Positions 17,248 to 26,315 of a stretch of DNA of 64,000 nucleotides are shown in pieces. This stretch comes from Rathayibacter sp. VKM Ac-2856 (GTDB taxonomy: Bacteria; Actinomycetota; Actinomycetes; Actinomycetales; Microbacteriaceae), in contig NZ_JABMLF010000006.1 of NCBI RefSeq assembly GCF_013205055.1, forward strand, positions 347,806 to 411,805, given 5' to 3'. The notes beneath the pieces were generated by a model that saw only the letters and a list, made by a program, of their open reading frames with translations, was not told the DNA's origin and did no database searches. How positions within the stretch are numbered: the stretch's first letter is position 1; every line of letters begins with the position of its first letter. The translations under genes and the position numbers were made by a program.

Positions 17248-17280
17248 CCGGCTCGGGTGCGCGTGGTGCGGGCGCCTCTT

Positions 17281-17478
17281 GTTGATCGAGTAGCCCGCTG
17301 CGCGGGCGTATCGAGATCCGCCGTCCGTCGATGGTGGGTCTCGATACGCCCCTGCGGGGCTACTCGACCAGCATGAGGGGCGAGGCGCCCGCAGGGTGTT
17401 CGTCCCATCGCATGCTGATCGAGTAGCCCGCTGCGCGGGCGTATCGAGATCCGCCGGCCGGCGACGGTGGGTCTCGAT
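17281..17478. repeat. Intergenic palindromic repeats before pafB
   Basis: Reverse copies at 17281-17318 and 17411-17452 and a forward copy at 17337-17375 fill the gap between the FKBP gene and pafB. A partial piece (GGTCTCGATTCGG) ends at ~17483. This is the point where other actinobacteria carry pafA or the Pup genes upstream of pafB. Confidence 0.85.
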
Positions 17479-17523
17479 TCGGCTCGGTGGGGAGGGATGC
17501 GGCCCGGCCCTAGACTGGAGGGC

Positions 17524-18534
17524 GTGCCCGCCGACGCTTCGACCTCGAGCCGCATCCCGGCCGAGGAGCGTCTGTTCAACCTGGTGCTGGCCCTCGTCGC
17601 CGCCGAGAACGGGCTGACCAAGGCCGACGTGCTCTCCACCGTGCAGGGCTACCGGCAGCGCTCCGACCGCGGCGACCGAGCCTCGCTCGAGCGGCAGTTC
17701 GAGCGCGACAAGGACGATCTGCGCGAGCTCGGCATCCCGATCGAGACCGTCGACGCCCCCGGGGATCCCGGCAACACGCAGACCGTCCGCTACCGGATCG
17801 CGAAGCGCAGCTACGACCTGCCCGCGGACCTCTCCTTCGATCAGGAGGAGATGGCGCTGCTGCGGCTGGCCGGCGCCGTGTGGCGCGAGGGCACGCTCTC
17901 CGCCGAGTCGAGGCGGGCGCTGATCAAGCTGCGCTCGCTCGGCGTCGACTCGGTCGACCCGGTGATCGGCATCAGCCCCTCCATCCGGGTGCGCGAGGCC
18001 TCCTTCGAGCCGCTGAACGCGGCGCTCGACCGCGGACAGGTCGTCCGCTTCCCCTATCTCAAGCCCGGCGGCGCCGAGCCACGGATCCGCACCGTGCGCC
18101 CGCGCGCCCTCGTCAACCACCAGGGCCGCTGGCACCTGCACGGCTGGGACGAGACCGCCGAGGGCACCCGCACCTTCCTCCTCTCGCGCATCGTCGGGCC
18201 GGTGACGACCACCGGCCGCACCGCCCCCACCGAGCCGGGCGACCACGCCGCCACGGCCCTCGCCCAGCTCGACGAGGTCCTCGCCCGCAGCACCGCCCTC
18301 CTGCACGTCGCGGGCGACTCCGACGCGGCGCTCCGCCTCGGCGTGCGCGCCGAGGCAGCGGGGGAGGGCGCGAACGTGCTGCGCCTGCACTTCACCGACG
18401 CCGACGTCCTCGCGGACGAGCTCGCGGGCTACGGTCCCGAGGTCGTCGTCCTCGAGCCGGAGGAGCTGCGGCGGAAGGTCGTCGACCGTCTGCGCCGCAC
18501 CCTCGCCGACCACGAGGAGGCCGCGCATGGCTAG
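17524..18534 (+). CDS. pafB: WYL-domain regulator PafB
   Basis: A 336-residue transcription factor. It has an N-terminal winged HTH (EERLFNLVLALVAAENGLTKADVLSTVQGY), a long linker, a WYL domain (LNAALDRGQVVRFPYLK, VNHQGRWHLHGWDE) and a C-terminal WCX extension. In mycobacteria PafB and PafC form a heterodimer that activates the RecA/LexA-independent DNA-damage response. TAGACT at 17511-17516 lies seven bases before the GTG, so a leaderless transcript is likely. It overlaps pafC by eight bases. Confidence 0.93.
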   Translation: MPADASTSSRIPAEERLFNLVLALVAAENGLTKADVLSTVQGYRQRSDRGDRASLERQFERDKDDLRELGIPIETVDAPGDPGNTQTVRYRIAKRSYDLPADLSFDQEEMALLRLAGAVWREGTLSAESRRALIKLRSLGVDSVDPVIGISPSIRVREASFEPLNAALDRGQVVRFPYLKPGGAEPRIRTVRPRALVNHQGRWHLHGWDETAEGTRTFLLSRIVGPVTTTGRTAPTEPGDHAATALAQLDEVLARSTALLHVAGDSDAALRLGVRAEAAGEGANVLRLHFTDADVLADELAGYGPEVVVLEPEELRRKVVDRLRRTLADHEEAAHG

Positions 18535-19525
18535 GCCCCGCTCCCTCCAGGCCCGCGACCGCCTCGCCGTGCTGCTCTCCCTCGTCCCCTACCTCCTGGA
18601 CCGCGGGCGCGTCAGCGTCGCCGAGGTCGCCGCGCACTTCGAGATCCCCGAGGAGGAGGTCCGCCGCGCCGTGCGCCTGATCGCCGTCTCCGGCATCCCC
18701 GGCGAGACCTCGCAGTACCAGTCCAACGACCTCTTCGACATCAGCTGGGACGACTTCGAGGAGAACGACCGCATCGTCCTCACCCAGCAGGTCGCCATCG
18801 ACGACTCCCCGCGCTTCTCGGCGCGCGAGGCCGCGGCGCTGATCGCCGGGATGCAGTACCTCGCCGCCCTGCCCGAGAACCAGGGCAACGACCGCATCGC
18901 CTCGCTGATGGGCAAGCTCGCCCGCGGCGCCTCCTCCGCCCCGACCGCCGTCGCGGTGGCCCGGGGCGTCGGCGCCGACGCGTCGCTGGCCACGATCCGC
19001 ACCTCGCTCGAGGCGGGGACGCAGCTCGCCTTCGACTACCGCAGCGCCCGCGGCGAGACGGAGTCGAGGCTCGTCGATCCGTTCCTGCTCGAGTCCGTCG
19101 ACCGCGACTGGTACCTGCGCGGCTGGGACCACCTGCGCGAGGGAGTCCGCACCTTCCGGGTCGACCGGATGCGCTCCCTGACCGACACCGGCGCGCCGAT
19201 CGTGCGCCGGCGCAACGAGGTCACGCTGCCCGACCGACTGTTCGAGGCCTCGGCGTCGGACCTCCTCGTCGACCTCCGGGTCGCCCCCGGCTCGGTCGCC
19301 CTGCTCGGCGATTACGCCGCCGACGCCGAGTTCCCGTCGGTTCCCGCCGGGAACGAGGGCGCGGGAGTCCTCGTCCGCATCCGCGTCGCGCACCTGGCCG
19401 GTCTCACGCGGCTGGTCGCCTCGCTGCCGGGCCTCGTGACCGTGGTCGCCCCCGAGGCGGCGCGGACCGCGGTCGTCGAGTGGACGCGCGCCGCCCTGGC
19501 GGCCAACGGAGAGGAGACGCCGTGA
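18527..19525 (+). CDS. pafC: WYL-domain regulator PafC
   Basis: A 332-residue partner of PafB with the same layout: a winged HTH (DRLAVLLSLVPYLLDRGRVSVAEVAAHFEIPEEEVRRAV in parts), a central WYL domain (LEAGTQLAFDYRSA, DRDWYLRGWDH) and a WCX domain. The two are thought to bind DNA together and respond to damage products through WYL. It is translationally coupled upstream to pafB and overlaps the next membrane-protein gene by four bases (GTGA). Confidence 0.93.
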   Translation: MARPRSLQARDRLAVLLSLVPYLLDRGRVSVAEVAAHFEIPEEEVRRAVRLIAVSGIPGETSQYQSNDLFDISWDDFEENDRIVLTQQVAIDDSPRFSAREAAALIAGMQYLAALPENQGNDRIASLMGKLARGASSAPTAVAVARGVGADASLATIRTSLEAGTQLAFDYRSARGETESRLVDPFLLESVDRDWYLRGWDHLREGVRTFRVDRMRSLTDTGAPIVRRRNEVTLPDRLFEASASDLLVDLRVAPGSVALLGDYAADAEFPSVPAGNEGAGVLVRIRVAHLAGLTRLVASLPGLVTVVAPEAARTAVVEWTRAALAANGEETP

Positions 19526-19851
19526 CCTGGTGGTCCTGGATCCTGATCTGGCTGGGCCTCGCGATCGCCGCGCTGGCGGTGCTCGTGCTGTTCGCCCTCT
19601 CCTACTGGCGGAAGGGCCGGCTGCTGCTGCGCCAGCTGGAGGAGGTCACCGCGAAGCTCGACGCCCTGCAGGTGCCCGAGCCGGTCGAGACCCCGGCCCG
19701 GCCGCCGTCCTCGCTCTTCGCCGACCGGGACGAGGTCCGCCGGGGCCACGAGTCCCGACGCGACGCCCGCCGGGAGAGGACCGAGGATCGCCGGTCCGCC
19801 CGGGTCGAACGGGGTAGGCTCCTGGTACACCGCAACCGACAAGTGAAGTGA
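19522..19851 (+). CDS. Small single-span membrane protein
   Basis: A 109-residue protein starting [26 protein letters not shown], one membrane helix (~5-28), then a charged helical tail rich in Arg, Asp and Glu that probably lies in the cytosol. Such a gene is common between pafC and tatA in Microbacteriaceae, where it is annotated hypothetical. It is not TatB: there is no GxxEL before the helix and no amphipathic helix after it. It is coupled to pafC by a GTGA overlap and ends eight bases before tatA. Confidence 0.7.
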   Translation: MTWWSWILIWLGLAIAALAVLVLFALSYWRKGRLLLRQLEEVTAKLDALQVPEPVETPARPPSSLFADRDEVRRGHESRRDARRERTEDRRSARVERGRLLVHRNRQVK

Positions 19852-19858
19852 GACTGCA

Positions 19859-20134
19859 ATGTTCGCTGGACTCCAGGGGTGGCACCTCGTCATCATCCTC
19901 GCCGTCATCCTCCTCCTCTTCGGTGCGCCCAAGCTCCCGCAGCTGGCCCGCAGCGTCGGGCAGTCGATGCGCATCTTCAAGAGCGAGGTCAAGACCATGA
20001 AGGACGAGGACGGGAACGAGCGCAAGGACGCGACGGACTCGACCACGACCTCCGGCTCGACCGCCACGGGCACCGCCTCGGGCACGACCACCGGCACCGG
20101 CACGACGCTGCCGCCCGAGTCCCCGCTCAAGTAA
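19859..20134 (+). CDS. tatA: Sec-independent translocase subunit TatA
   Basis: A 91-residue protein with the TatA plan: a short N-tail, one membrane helix ([13 protein letters not shown]), the [17 protein letters not shown] amphipathic helix with the conserved FG hinge, a charged stretch ([12 protein letters not shown]), then a Thr/Ser/Gly-rich tail. TatA oligomers form the pore through which TatC-bound folded proteins are exported. No tatB is nearby; in actinobacteria it usually lies elsewhere. The stop shares one base with the tatC start. Confidence 0.95.
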   Translation: MFAGLQGWHLVIILAVILLLFGAPKLPQLARSVGQSMRIFKSEVKTMKDEDGNERKDATDSTTTSGSTATGTASGTTTGTGTTLPPESPLK

Positions 20135-20958
20135 TGACCTCCGTGGCAGCGAAGAAGCCACGGACGAAGCGAGCGGGCAAGAACCCCGAGGGACGCATGT
20201 CCCTCGGCTCTCACCTGATCGAGCTTCGCAACCGGCTCTTCATCGCGGCGATCGCGATCGCGGTCTGCTGCGTCGCCGGGTGGTTCCTCTCCGACTGGGT
20301 GCTCGAGGCTCTCAAGGCCCCGATCGCGGAGGTCGCGGAGGACCAGAACAAGACGGCGGTCCTCAACTTCGAGACCATCACCGGCGCGTTCGACCTGAAG
20401 CTCCAGATCGCGATGACCATCGGCGTCGTGATCGCCAGCCCCGTCTGGCTGTTCCAGATCTGGGCGTTCCTCGTTCCCGGCCTCACGGGCAAGGAGGTCC
20501 GCTACGGACTCGGCTTCATCCTGACGGCGATCCCGCTCTTCTTCGCGGGCTGCGCCTCGGGCTGGTTCGTCTTCCCGCACATCGTCGAGCTGCTGACGAG
20601 CTTCACCGGCTCGGACGCGGCGAGCGTGCTCAGTGCGAAGACGTACTACGACTTCGTGCTCAAGCTCGTGCTGGTCGTCGGCATCGCCTTCGTGCTGCCG
20701 GTCTTCCTGGTGCTGCTGAACTTCGTCGGCATCCTGCCCGGCTCCGTGATGATCAAGTCGTGGCGCATCGCGATCATGGTGATCGTGCTGTTCACGGCCA
20801 TTGCGACCCCGGCGGCGGACCCGATCTCGATGTTCCTGCTGGCCATCCCGATCACGATCCTGTTCTTCGCCGCGTGCGGGATCGCGCTCCTCCACGACAG
20901 GCGCGTCGCCAAGCGCCAGATCGTCTTCGACGGCAGTCCCTCCGACCTGCCGGCGTGA
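20134..20958 (+). CDS. tatC: Sec-independent translocase subunit TatC
   Basis: A 274-residue six-helix membrane protein that recognises twin-arginine signal peptides. Family marks are MSLGSHLIELRNRL at the cytosolic N-terminus, AFDLKLQIAMTIGVVIASPVWLFQIWAF, PLFFAGCASGWFVFP and ATPAADPISMFLLAIPI. The N-terminal 20 residues are very basic. ATG overlaps the tatA stop (TAATG). It also overlaps the helicase start by four bases, so tatA, tatC, the helicase and lnt read as one operon. Confidence 0.96.
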   Translation: MTSVAAKKPRTKRAGKNPEGRMSLGSHLIELRNRLFIAAIAIAVCCVAGWFLSDWVLEALKAPIAEVAEDQNKTAVLNFETITGAFDLKLQIAMTIGVVIASPVWLFQIWAFLVPGLTGKEVRYGLGFILTAIPLFFAGCASGWFVFPHIVELLTSFTGSDAASVLSAKTYYDFVLKLVLVVGIAFVLPVFLVLLNFVGILPGSVMIKSWRIAIMVIVLFTAIATPAADPISMFLLAIPITILFFAACGIALLHDRRVAKRQIVFDGSPSDLPA

Positions 20959-23396
20959 GCGAGGCCACTCCCGCGGAGCGCTTCGCCGCGTTCCGCACAC
21001 GACAGGGCCACGCGAGGGTCGAGGCGTTCCGCTCGACCCTCGCGTTCGACCTGGACCCCTTCCAGTACGAGGCGTGCAGCGCGCTCGACGACGGCCGCAG
21101 CGTCCTCGTCGCCGCGCCCACCGGCGCGGGCAAGACCGCCGTCGCCGAGTTCGCCATCCACCTGGCGATGCAGGACCCGAACGCCAAGGTCTTCTACACG
21201 ACGCCGATGAAGGCGCTGAGCAATCAGAAGTTCCAGGAGTTCGTCGAGGACTACGGAGCGTCCGAGGTCGGCCTGCTGACCGGCGACTCGAACGTCAACG
21301 CGCGCGCCCGGGTCGTCGTCATGACGACCGAGGTGCTGCGGAACATGCTCTACGCGGACTCCGATCTGCTCCGCGACCTCGCCTACGTCGTGATGGACGA
21401 GGTGCACTACCTGGCCGACCGCTTCCGCGGCGCCGTCTGGGAGGAGGTCATCATCCACCTCCCGCAGTCGGTGCGGCTGGTGTCCCTGAGCGCCACCGTG
21501 TCCAACGCGGAGGAGTTCGGCGACTGGCTGCAGACCGTCCGCGGCGAGACCGAGGTCATCGTCTCGGAGGAGCGCCCGGTGCCGCTCGACCAGCACGTCC
21601 TCGTGGGCGGCAAGCTGGTCGACCTCTTCGACTCGTCCGGGCGCGCGGCGACCAACCGGGTGAACCCGGAGCTCGCCCGCCTCGCGCAGGGCGGCACGCG
21701 CGTCGAGCGCGGCGGCCGCGGCTCCGGTCGCGGACGCGGCGGTGGCGGCGGGCGCTTCCACGAGATGCGGACCGAGGACCTCGTGCCGCGCTCGGAGGTC
21801 GTCGAGATCCTGCGCGGCAAGAACCTGCTGCCCGCCATCTTCTTCGTCTTCAGCCGCAACGGCTGCGATCAGGCCGTCCGGCAGGTGCTGCGCTCGGGGG
21901 TCTCGCTCACCGAGCGGCACGAGCGCGACGAGATCCGCGCGATCGTCGAGGAGCGCTGCCGCACCATCCGCGACGAGGACCTCGCGGTGCTCGGCTACTG
22001 GGAGTGGCTCGACGGCCTGCAGCGCGGAGTCGCCGCGCACCACGCCGGGATGCTGCCCGCGTTCAAGGAGGTCGTCGAGGAGCTCTTCCTCCGCCGCCTG
22101 GTGCGCGTGGTCTTCGCCACCGAGACGCTCGCGCTGGGTATCAACATGCCGGCGCGCACGGTCGTGCTGGAGAAGCTCGAGAAGTTCAACGGCGAGTCCC
22201 GCGTGCCGATCACGCCGGGCGAGTACACCCAGCTCACCGGCCGCGCCGGGCGCCGCGGGATCGACGTCGAGGGCCACTCGGTCATCCAGTGGCGCGGCGG
22301 GATGAACCCGCAGGCCGTCGCCTCGCTCGCCTCGCGCCGCACCTACCCGCTGAACTCGAGCTTCCGCCCCAGCTACAACATGGCGGCGAACCTGATCGAC
22401 CAGTTCGGCCGGGGGCGCACCCGCGAGATCCTGGAGTCGTCGTTCGCGCAGTTCCAGGCCGACCGCTCCGTCGTCGATCTGGCGCGCCGGGTCCGGCAGC
22501 AGGAGACGTCGCTCGAGGGCTACGTCACCGCGATGCAGTGCCACCTCGGCGACTTCGGGCAGTACGCCGCGATCCGCCGCGAGATCGGCGAGCTGGAGCG
22601 CCGGGGCGCCGTCCGCGGCGAGTCCGCGTCGCACAGCGAGCGGGAGAAGCGGCAGGCGCAGCTGACCGAGCTCCGCCGGCGGATGAAGGCGCACCCGTGC
22701 CATGCCTGCTCCGATCGCGAGCAGCACGCCCGCTGGGCCGAGCGCTGGTGGAAGCTCCGCAAGGAGACCGACGAGATCGAGCGCCAGATCCGTTCGCGGA
22801 CCGGCGCTGTCGCCCGCGTCTTCGACCGCATCACCGACGTGCTGATGGAGCTCGGCTACTTCCGGCGCGACGAGTCCGGCGAGCTGTCGCTCACCCCCAA
22901 CGGACGCACGCTCAAGCGGATCTACGGCGAGCGCGACCTCCTCGTCGCCGAGTGCCTGCGCAAGCAGGCGTGGACGGAGCTGGACCCGGCCGGGCTGGCC
23001 GCGATGGCGTGCTGCCTGATCTACGAGCCCCGGCGCGAGGAGTGGACGCTCGGTGAGAAGTTCCTGCCGCGCGGCCACTTCCCCGAGGCGCTCGAGAAGA
23101 CGCAGCTGCTCTGGGCGAAGCTCGACGACGTCGAGCGCGACCACCGGCTGCCGGGCAGCAACCCGATCTCGACGAGTCTCGCGCTGCCGATGAACATGTG
23201 GGCGCGCGGCATGCCGCTCGACGCCGTGCTGCGCGAATCCGACATGGCGGCCGGCGACTTCGTCCGCTGGGCCAAGCAGACCATCGACCTGCTCGACCAG
23301 CTCTCGCTCGTCGCGGAGGGCAAGGTCGGGCGCGCGGCCCGCTCCGCGCTCGAGCTCGTCCGACACGGCATCGTCGCGTACTCGACGGTCGCATGA
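20955..23396 (+). CDS. helY: Ski2-like DEAD/DEAH helicase (HelY type)
   Basis: An 813-residue ATP-dependent RNA/DNA helicase. Motifs are the Q region FQYEACSAL, APTGAGKTAVAEF (I), TPMKALSNQ (Ia), MDEVHYL (II), LSATVSN (III), the C-terminal HHAGMLPAFKEVVEELF, FATETLALGINMP and LTGRAGRRGID (VI), then a Ski2/Mtr4-like C-terminal domain with HPCHACSDREQH. A Gly/Arg-rich insert (RGSGRGRGGGGG) lies between the RecA domains. Its position directly after tatC is that of HelY in mycobacteria. It may act in RNA turnover. GTG at 20955 overlaps tatC. Confidence 0.9.
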   Translation: MSEATPAERFAAFRTRQGHARVEAFRSTLAFDLDPFQYEACSALDDGRSVLVAAPTGAGKTAVAEFAIHLAMQDPNAKVFYTTPMKALSNQKFQEFVEDYGASEVGLLTGDSNVNARARVVVMTTEVLRNMLYADSDLLRDLAYVVMDEVHYLADRFRGAVWEEVIIHLPQSVRLVSLSATVSNAEEFGDWLQTVRGETEVIVSEERPVPLDQHVLVGGKLVDLFDSSGRAATNRVNPELARLAQGGTRVERGGRGSGRGRGGGGGRFHEMRTEDLVPRSEVVEILRGKNLLPAIFFVFSRNGCDQAVRQVLRSGVSLTERHERDEIRAIVEERCRTIRDEDLAVLGYWEWLDGLQRGVAAHHAGMLPAFKEVVEELFLRRLVRVVFATETLALGINMPARTVVLEKLEKFNGESRVPITPGEYTQLTGRAGRRGIDVEGHSVIQWRGGMNPQAVASLASRRTYPLNSSFRPSYNMAANLIDQFGRGRTREILESSFAQFQADRSVVDLARRVRQQETSLEGYVTAMQCHLGDFGQYAAIRREIGELERRGAVRGESASHSEREKRQAQLTELRRRMKAHPCHACSDREQHARWAERWWKLRKETDEIERQIRSRTGAVARVFDRITDVLMELGYFRRDESGELSLTPNGRTLKRIYGERDLLVAECLRKQAWTELDPAGLAAMACCLIYEPRREEWTLGEKFLPRGHFPEALEKTQLLWAKLDDVERDHRLPGSNPISTSLALPMNMWARGMPLDAVLRESDMAAGDFVRWAKQTIDLLDQLSLVAEGKVGRAARSALELVRHGIVAYSTVA

Positions 23397-24934
23397 GGCC
23401 GGAGATCTCGGCGCCCACCGGGCGCACGGCTCCACTGTGGCTGGCGATCCCGCTCGCGGCCCTCGGCGGGGCGGTGCTCGACCGCGGCTTCCCGGACTCC
23501 GACGTCTGGCCGCTCGCGATCGTCGGCACCGCCGCGATCCTCTTCGCCCTGGCCGGCCGCGGCTTCTGGAGCGGCACGCTCGTGGGCCTCGTCGGCGGCG
23601 CCGTCTTCTGGGGCGTGCACATCGAGTGGCTGACCCTCTACCTCGGTCCGGTGCCCTGGGCGGCGCTGGCCGGTCTGCAGGCGATCTTCTTCGCGCTCTC
23701 CTCGGGGCTCACCGCGATGATGCTGACGCGGGGTCAGCGGGTCTGGACCGGTCCCGTCGGCCGGATGATCGGGCTGCCCGCCCTGGTCGCCGCGCTCTGG
23801 GTGGGCCGCGAGACGATCACGATCCAGTGGCCGTACGGCGGCTTCGCCTGGGGGCGCCTCGCCCTCTCGCAGTCGATGAGCCCGCTCGCGGACCTCGCCG
23901 CCTGGGTCGGCTTCTCGGGGCTGAGCTTCGTCGTCGCGTTCCTCGCGGCCGCGCTCGCGCAGGCCGTCCGGACGACCTCGGTGCCGGCCTCGGGCCGCGT
24001 CGCCGTCGTCGCCGGCTTCTCGATCGTCGCGCTCGTCTTCCCGGCCTGGCCCGCGCCGACCGACGGCACGGCCCGGATCGCCGCGGTGCAGGGCGACTCC
24101 GACGCCGGGCTGTTCTCGCAGAGCTACCGCGGGCAGATCCTCGAGGACCACACCTCCGCGACGCTGCCGATCATCGACGAGGACGTCGACATGGTGGTCT
24201 GGCCCGAGAACGGCGTCGACATCGATCCCACCCGGAACGCGCAGTCTGCCGCCGTGCTCGACTACCTCAGCAGCCGGATGGACGCGCCCTTCATCGTCGG
24301 GACGATCACGAACCCGTCCGAGGACGTCTTCTACAACAGCTCGCTGCTCTGGAAGGCGGGGGAGGGCGCGACCCAGGTCTACGACAAGGTGCACCCGGTG
24401 CCCTTCGCCGAGTACATGCCGGACCGCGCGTTCTGGCGGATGTTCGCGCCGGACCTGGTGGACCTGGTGAGCCGCGACTACTCGATCGGCACGCGCTCGA
24501 ACGTCTTCGACATCGACGGGATCCTCGCGGGCATCGCGATCTGCTTCGACATCTCGGACGACTCGCTGACGAACGCGATGGTCGACCGGGGCGCGCAGGT
24601 CGTGCTCGCGCAGACGAACAACGCCGACTTCGGGCGGACCGACGAAAGCGTGCAGCAGCTGGCGATCGCGCGGCTGCGGGCGATCGAGACGGGCCGCAGC
24701 GTGGTCAACATCTCGACGGTCGGCACCAGCGCGATCATCGCGCCGGACGGGTCGACGATCGACTCCCTGGAGTGGTTCGAGCCGGGGACCATGGTGGACG
24801 AGGTCCCGCTCGCGTCCACGGTCACGCCGGCGCTGGTCTGGACCCGGAGCCTCGGCTGGTACTTCCTCGCCGCGAGTCTCCTCGGCCTGGTCTCGTTCGT
24901 GCTGAGGACGCGAGAGCCGCGACGCCGGCGCTAG
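23393..24934 (+). CDS. lnt: Apolipoprotein N-acyltransferase
   Basis: A 513-residue membrane enzyme that adds the third acyl chain to the lipidated Cys of lipoproteins. The first ~215 residues form about six membrane helices. The C-terminal half is a nitrilase domain facing outward, with the catalytic triad visible: Glu in VWPENGVD, Lys in VYDKVHPVPF and Cys in AICFDISD. A final membrane helix is at the C-terminus. It lacks the fused or adjacent dolichol-phosphate mannose synthase that often accompanies Lnt in actinobacteria. The ATG overlaps the helicase stop. Confidence 0.93.
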   Translation: MRPEISAPTGRTAPLWLAIPLAALGGAVLDRGFPDSDVWPLAIVGTAAILFALAGRGFWSGTLVGLVGGAVFWGVHIEWLTLYLGPVPWAALAGLQAIFFALSSGLTAMMLTRGQRVWTGPVGRMIGLPALVAALWVGRETITIQWPYGGFAWGRLALSQSMSPLADLAAWVGFSGLSFVVAFLAAALAQAVRTTSVPASGRVAVVAGFSIVALVFPAWPAPTDGTARIAAVQGDSDAGLFSQSYRGQILEDHTSATLPIIDEDVDMVVWPENGVDIDPTRNAQSAAVLDYLSSRMDAPFIVGTITNPSEDVFYNSSLLWKAGEGATQVYDKVHPVPFAEYMPDRAFWRMFAPDLVDLVSRDYSIGTRSNVFDIDGILAGIAICFDISDDSLTNAMVDRGAQVVLAQTNNADFGRTDESVQQLAIARLRAIETGRSVVNISTVGTSAIIAPDGSTIDSLEWFEPGTMVDEVPLASTVTPALVWTRSLGWYFLAASLLGLVSFVLRTREPRRRR

Positions 24935-24985
24935 GAGCGCGGACCTCGTCGCCCGTACCGGGAGCGCGAGCCGCGTCCGGGCGCG

Positions 24986-25030
24986 AAAAAGGGTCCGCCG
25001 GCCGGCGAGGACGCCGGCCGAGCAGGACCC
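24986..25030. terminator. Rho-independent terminator shared by lnt and rbpA
   Basis: GGGTCC..CGGCCGGCG pairs with CGCCGGCCG..GGACCC (24991-25030), a long GC stem. On the minus strand it is followed by TTTTT, so it is a proper intrinsic terminator for rbpA and probably also stops lnt transcripts. Confidence 0.9.
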
Positions 25031-25037
25031 TGGGGCG

Positions 25038-25403
25038 CTACGCGCCGATCTTGTGCTCTCCGCGGCGGGCGCGGAGGTAGGCGAGCCGCTCCTCGAGCAG
25101 CTCCTCGAGCTCCGCACGCGTGCGGCGCTCCAGCAGCATGTCCCAGTGGGTGCGCGGAGCCTTCTGCTCGCCACGATCGATGACGACCGGCTTCGAATCC
25201 ACCAGAAGCACGGCCTCGTGGCCGCAGTTGCGGCACTCCCAGGTCTCAGGTGCTTCGGCGTCGGCCGAGAACACCATGTCGGTGTCGTGGCCGCAATCCG
25301 AGCAGTGGTACGTGAACGTCGATCGCGGTGAGAAGACGACGCCTTCCTCGCTCTGCAGGCTCTGTGAGCCGAGCCTCATCCCGCGCAAGCTTCGATCTGC
25401 CAT
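25038..25403 (-). CDS. rbpA: RNA polymerase-binding protein RbpA
   Basis: A 121-residue actinobacterial transcription activator that binds RNA polymerase and the principal sigma factor and stabilises open complexes. It has an N-terminal tail (MADRSLRGMRLGSQS), a zinc-related core with HCSDCGHDTD and WECRNCGHEA, a basic linker (RGEQKAPRTHWDML) and the sigma-interaction helix (RRTRAELEELLEERLAYLRARRG). The length and all key residues are normal. It is convergent with lnt and shares its terminator. Confidence 0.97.
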   Translation of the reverse strand: MADRSLRGMRLGSQSLQSEEGVVFSPRSTFTYHCSDCGHDTDMVFSADAEAPETWECRNCGHEAVLLVDSKPVVIDRGEQKAPRTHWDMLLERRTRAELEELLEERLAYLRARRGEHKIGA

Positions 25404-25490
25404 TGTGTGGTCTCCTCTCGCTGTGCTCCGACAAGTGTCGACCGCGTACCTGGAGGTGGTCCCGGGGGGCCCGCGTTTGCCAGAGGATCG

Positions 25491-26306
25491 TCAGGTGAGC
25501 GGCCCTTTCCGTGCGCTGTCCGCGGGGTCGGCGCCGTGCTGTGCCCGCTCGTCCACGGCCGCCCGGGCGAGGTCGGTCCGGTCGGTGACGAGGCCGTCGA
25601 CGCCGAGGGCCAGCAGGGCGCGCATCCGCGTCGGATCGTTGATCGTCCAGAGGTGGATCTCGGCGCCGGTGCTGCGGAGTCGCGCGAGGATGCGCGGGTC
25701 GGTGACCTGCAGACCGGCCGCGCGCTCGGGGACCTGCAGCGCGTCGATGCCGCGGAGCGCGCAGCGGACGAGCGGGGCGAAGCGCAGGTGCGCGCCGAGG
25801 AGGGCGGCGACGAATCGGGGTGCCGAGGCGGACGTCGCCACTCCGGGGAGCAGGCGAACGGCAGCACGGCGCCGCGACTCCGAGAAGGAGGTGATCAGCA
25901 CGCGGTCGCGGGCGCCGGTGGCGAGGACGGCCTCGACCACGGGGACGACGGCGCCGCGGGCCTTCACGTCGATGTTGAAGTGTGCGCCGGGGAGCCGGCG
26001 GAGCGCCTCGGCGAGGGGGAGGAGCCGCTCACCGGAGAGCGGGAGCTCGATCGCGGCGAGCTCCTCCCAGCGCGTGTCCGCGATGCGGTGGCGGAGGCCG
26101 CGGGCGTCGACGACCTCCTCGTCGTGGACGAGCACGGCGACGCCGTCGAGGGAGGCGCGCACGTCGGTCTCGAGGAGGTCAGCGCCGGCTGAGAGGGCCC
26201 GCTCGAACGACTCGAGGGTGTTGCCCTCGCCGTGCGGGCCGAAGCCGCGGTGGGCGATGACGCGCGGCCGCCGTCCCGAGAGGAACGGCGGCCGCGGGGT
26301 CGACAT
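25491..26306 (-). CDS. Glycerophosphodiester phosphodiesterase
   Basis: A 271-residue GDPD-family TIM barrel that hydrolyses glycerophosphodiesters to glycerol-3-phosphate and an alcohol. The active-site motifs are RVIAHRGFGPHGEGNTLESF (catalytic His), LLETDVRASLDGVAVLVHDE (metal Glu/Asp and second His), FNIDVKARG and IHLWTINDPTRM. There is no signal peptide, so it is cytosolic. It stops 78 nt before the rbpA upstream region and lies just downstream of the SPFH gene, nine bases apart, so it may be in the same transcript. Confidence 0.9.
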   Translation of the reverse strand: MSTPRPPFLSGRRPRVIAHRGFGPHGEGNTLESFERALSAGADLLETDVRASLDGVAVLVHDEEVVDARGLRHRIADTRWEELAAIELPLSGERLLPLAEALRRLPGAHFNIDVKARGAVVPVVEAVLATGARDRVLITSFSESRRRAAVRLLPGVATSASAPRFVAALLGAHLRFAPLVRCALRGIDALQVPERAAGLQVTDPRILARLRSTGAEIHLWTINDPTRMRALLALGVDGLVTDRTDLARAAVDERAQHGADPADSARKGPLT

Positions 26307-26315
26307 GAGAAGCGC

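Noticed and set aside
2780..17478. Palindromic repeats considered as a CRISPR array
   Set aside because: Copies occur in both orientations with irregular spacing and no uniform spacers, and there are no cas genes.
19522..19851. Small membrane protein as TatB
   Set aside because: It lacks the conserved residues and the amphipathic helix after the membrane span; TatB is usually encoded elsewhere in actinobacteria.
20646..23435. A 929-codon minus-strand frame opposite tatC and the helicase
   Set aside because: No domain or motif; it is the antisense image of genes with clear motifs on the plus strand.
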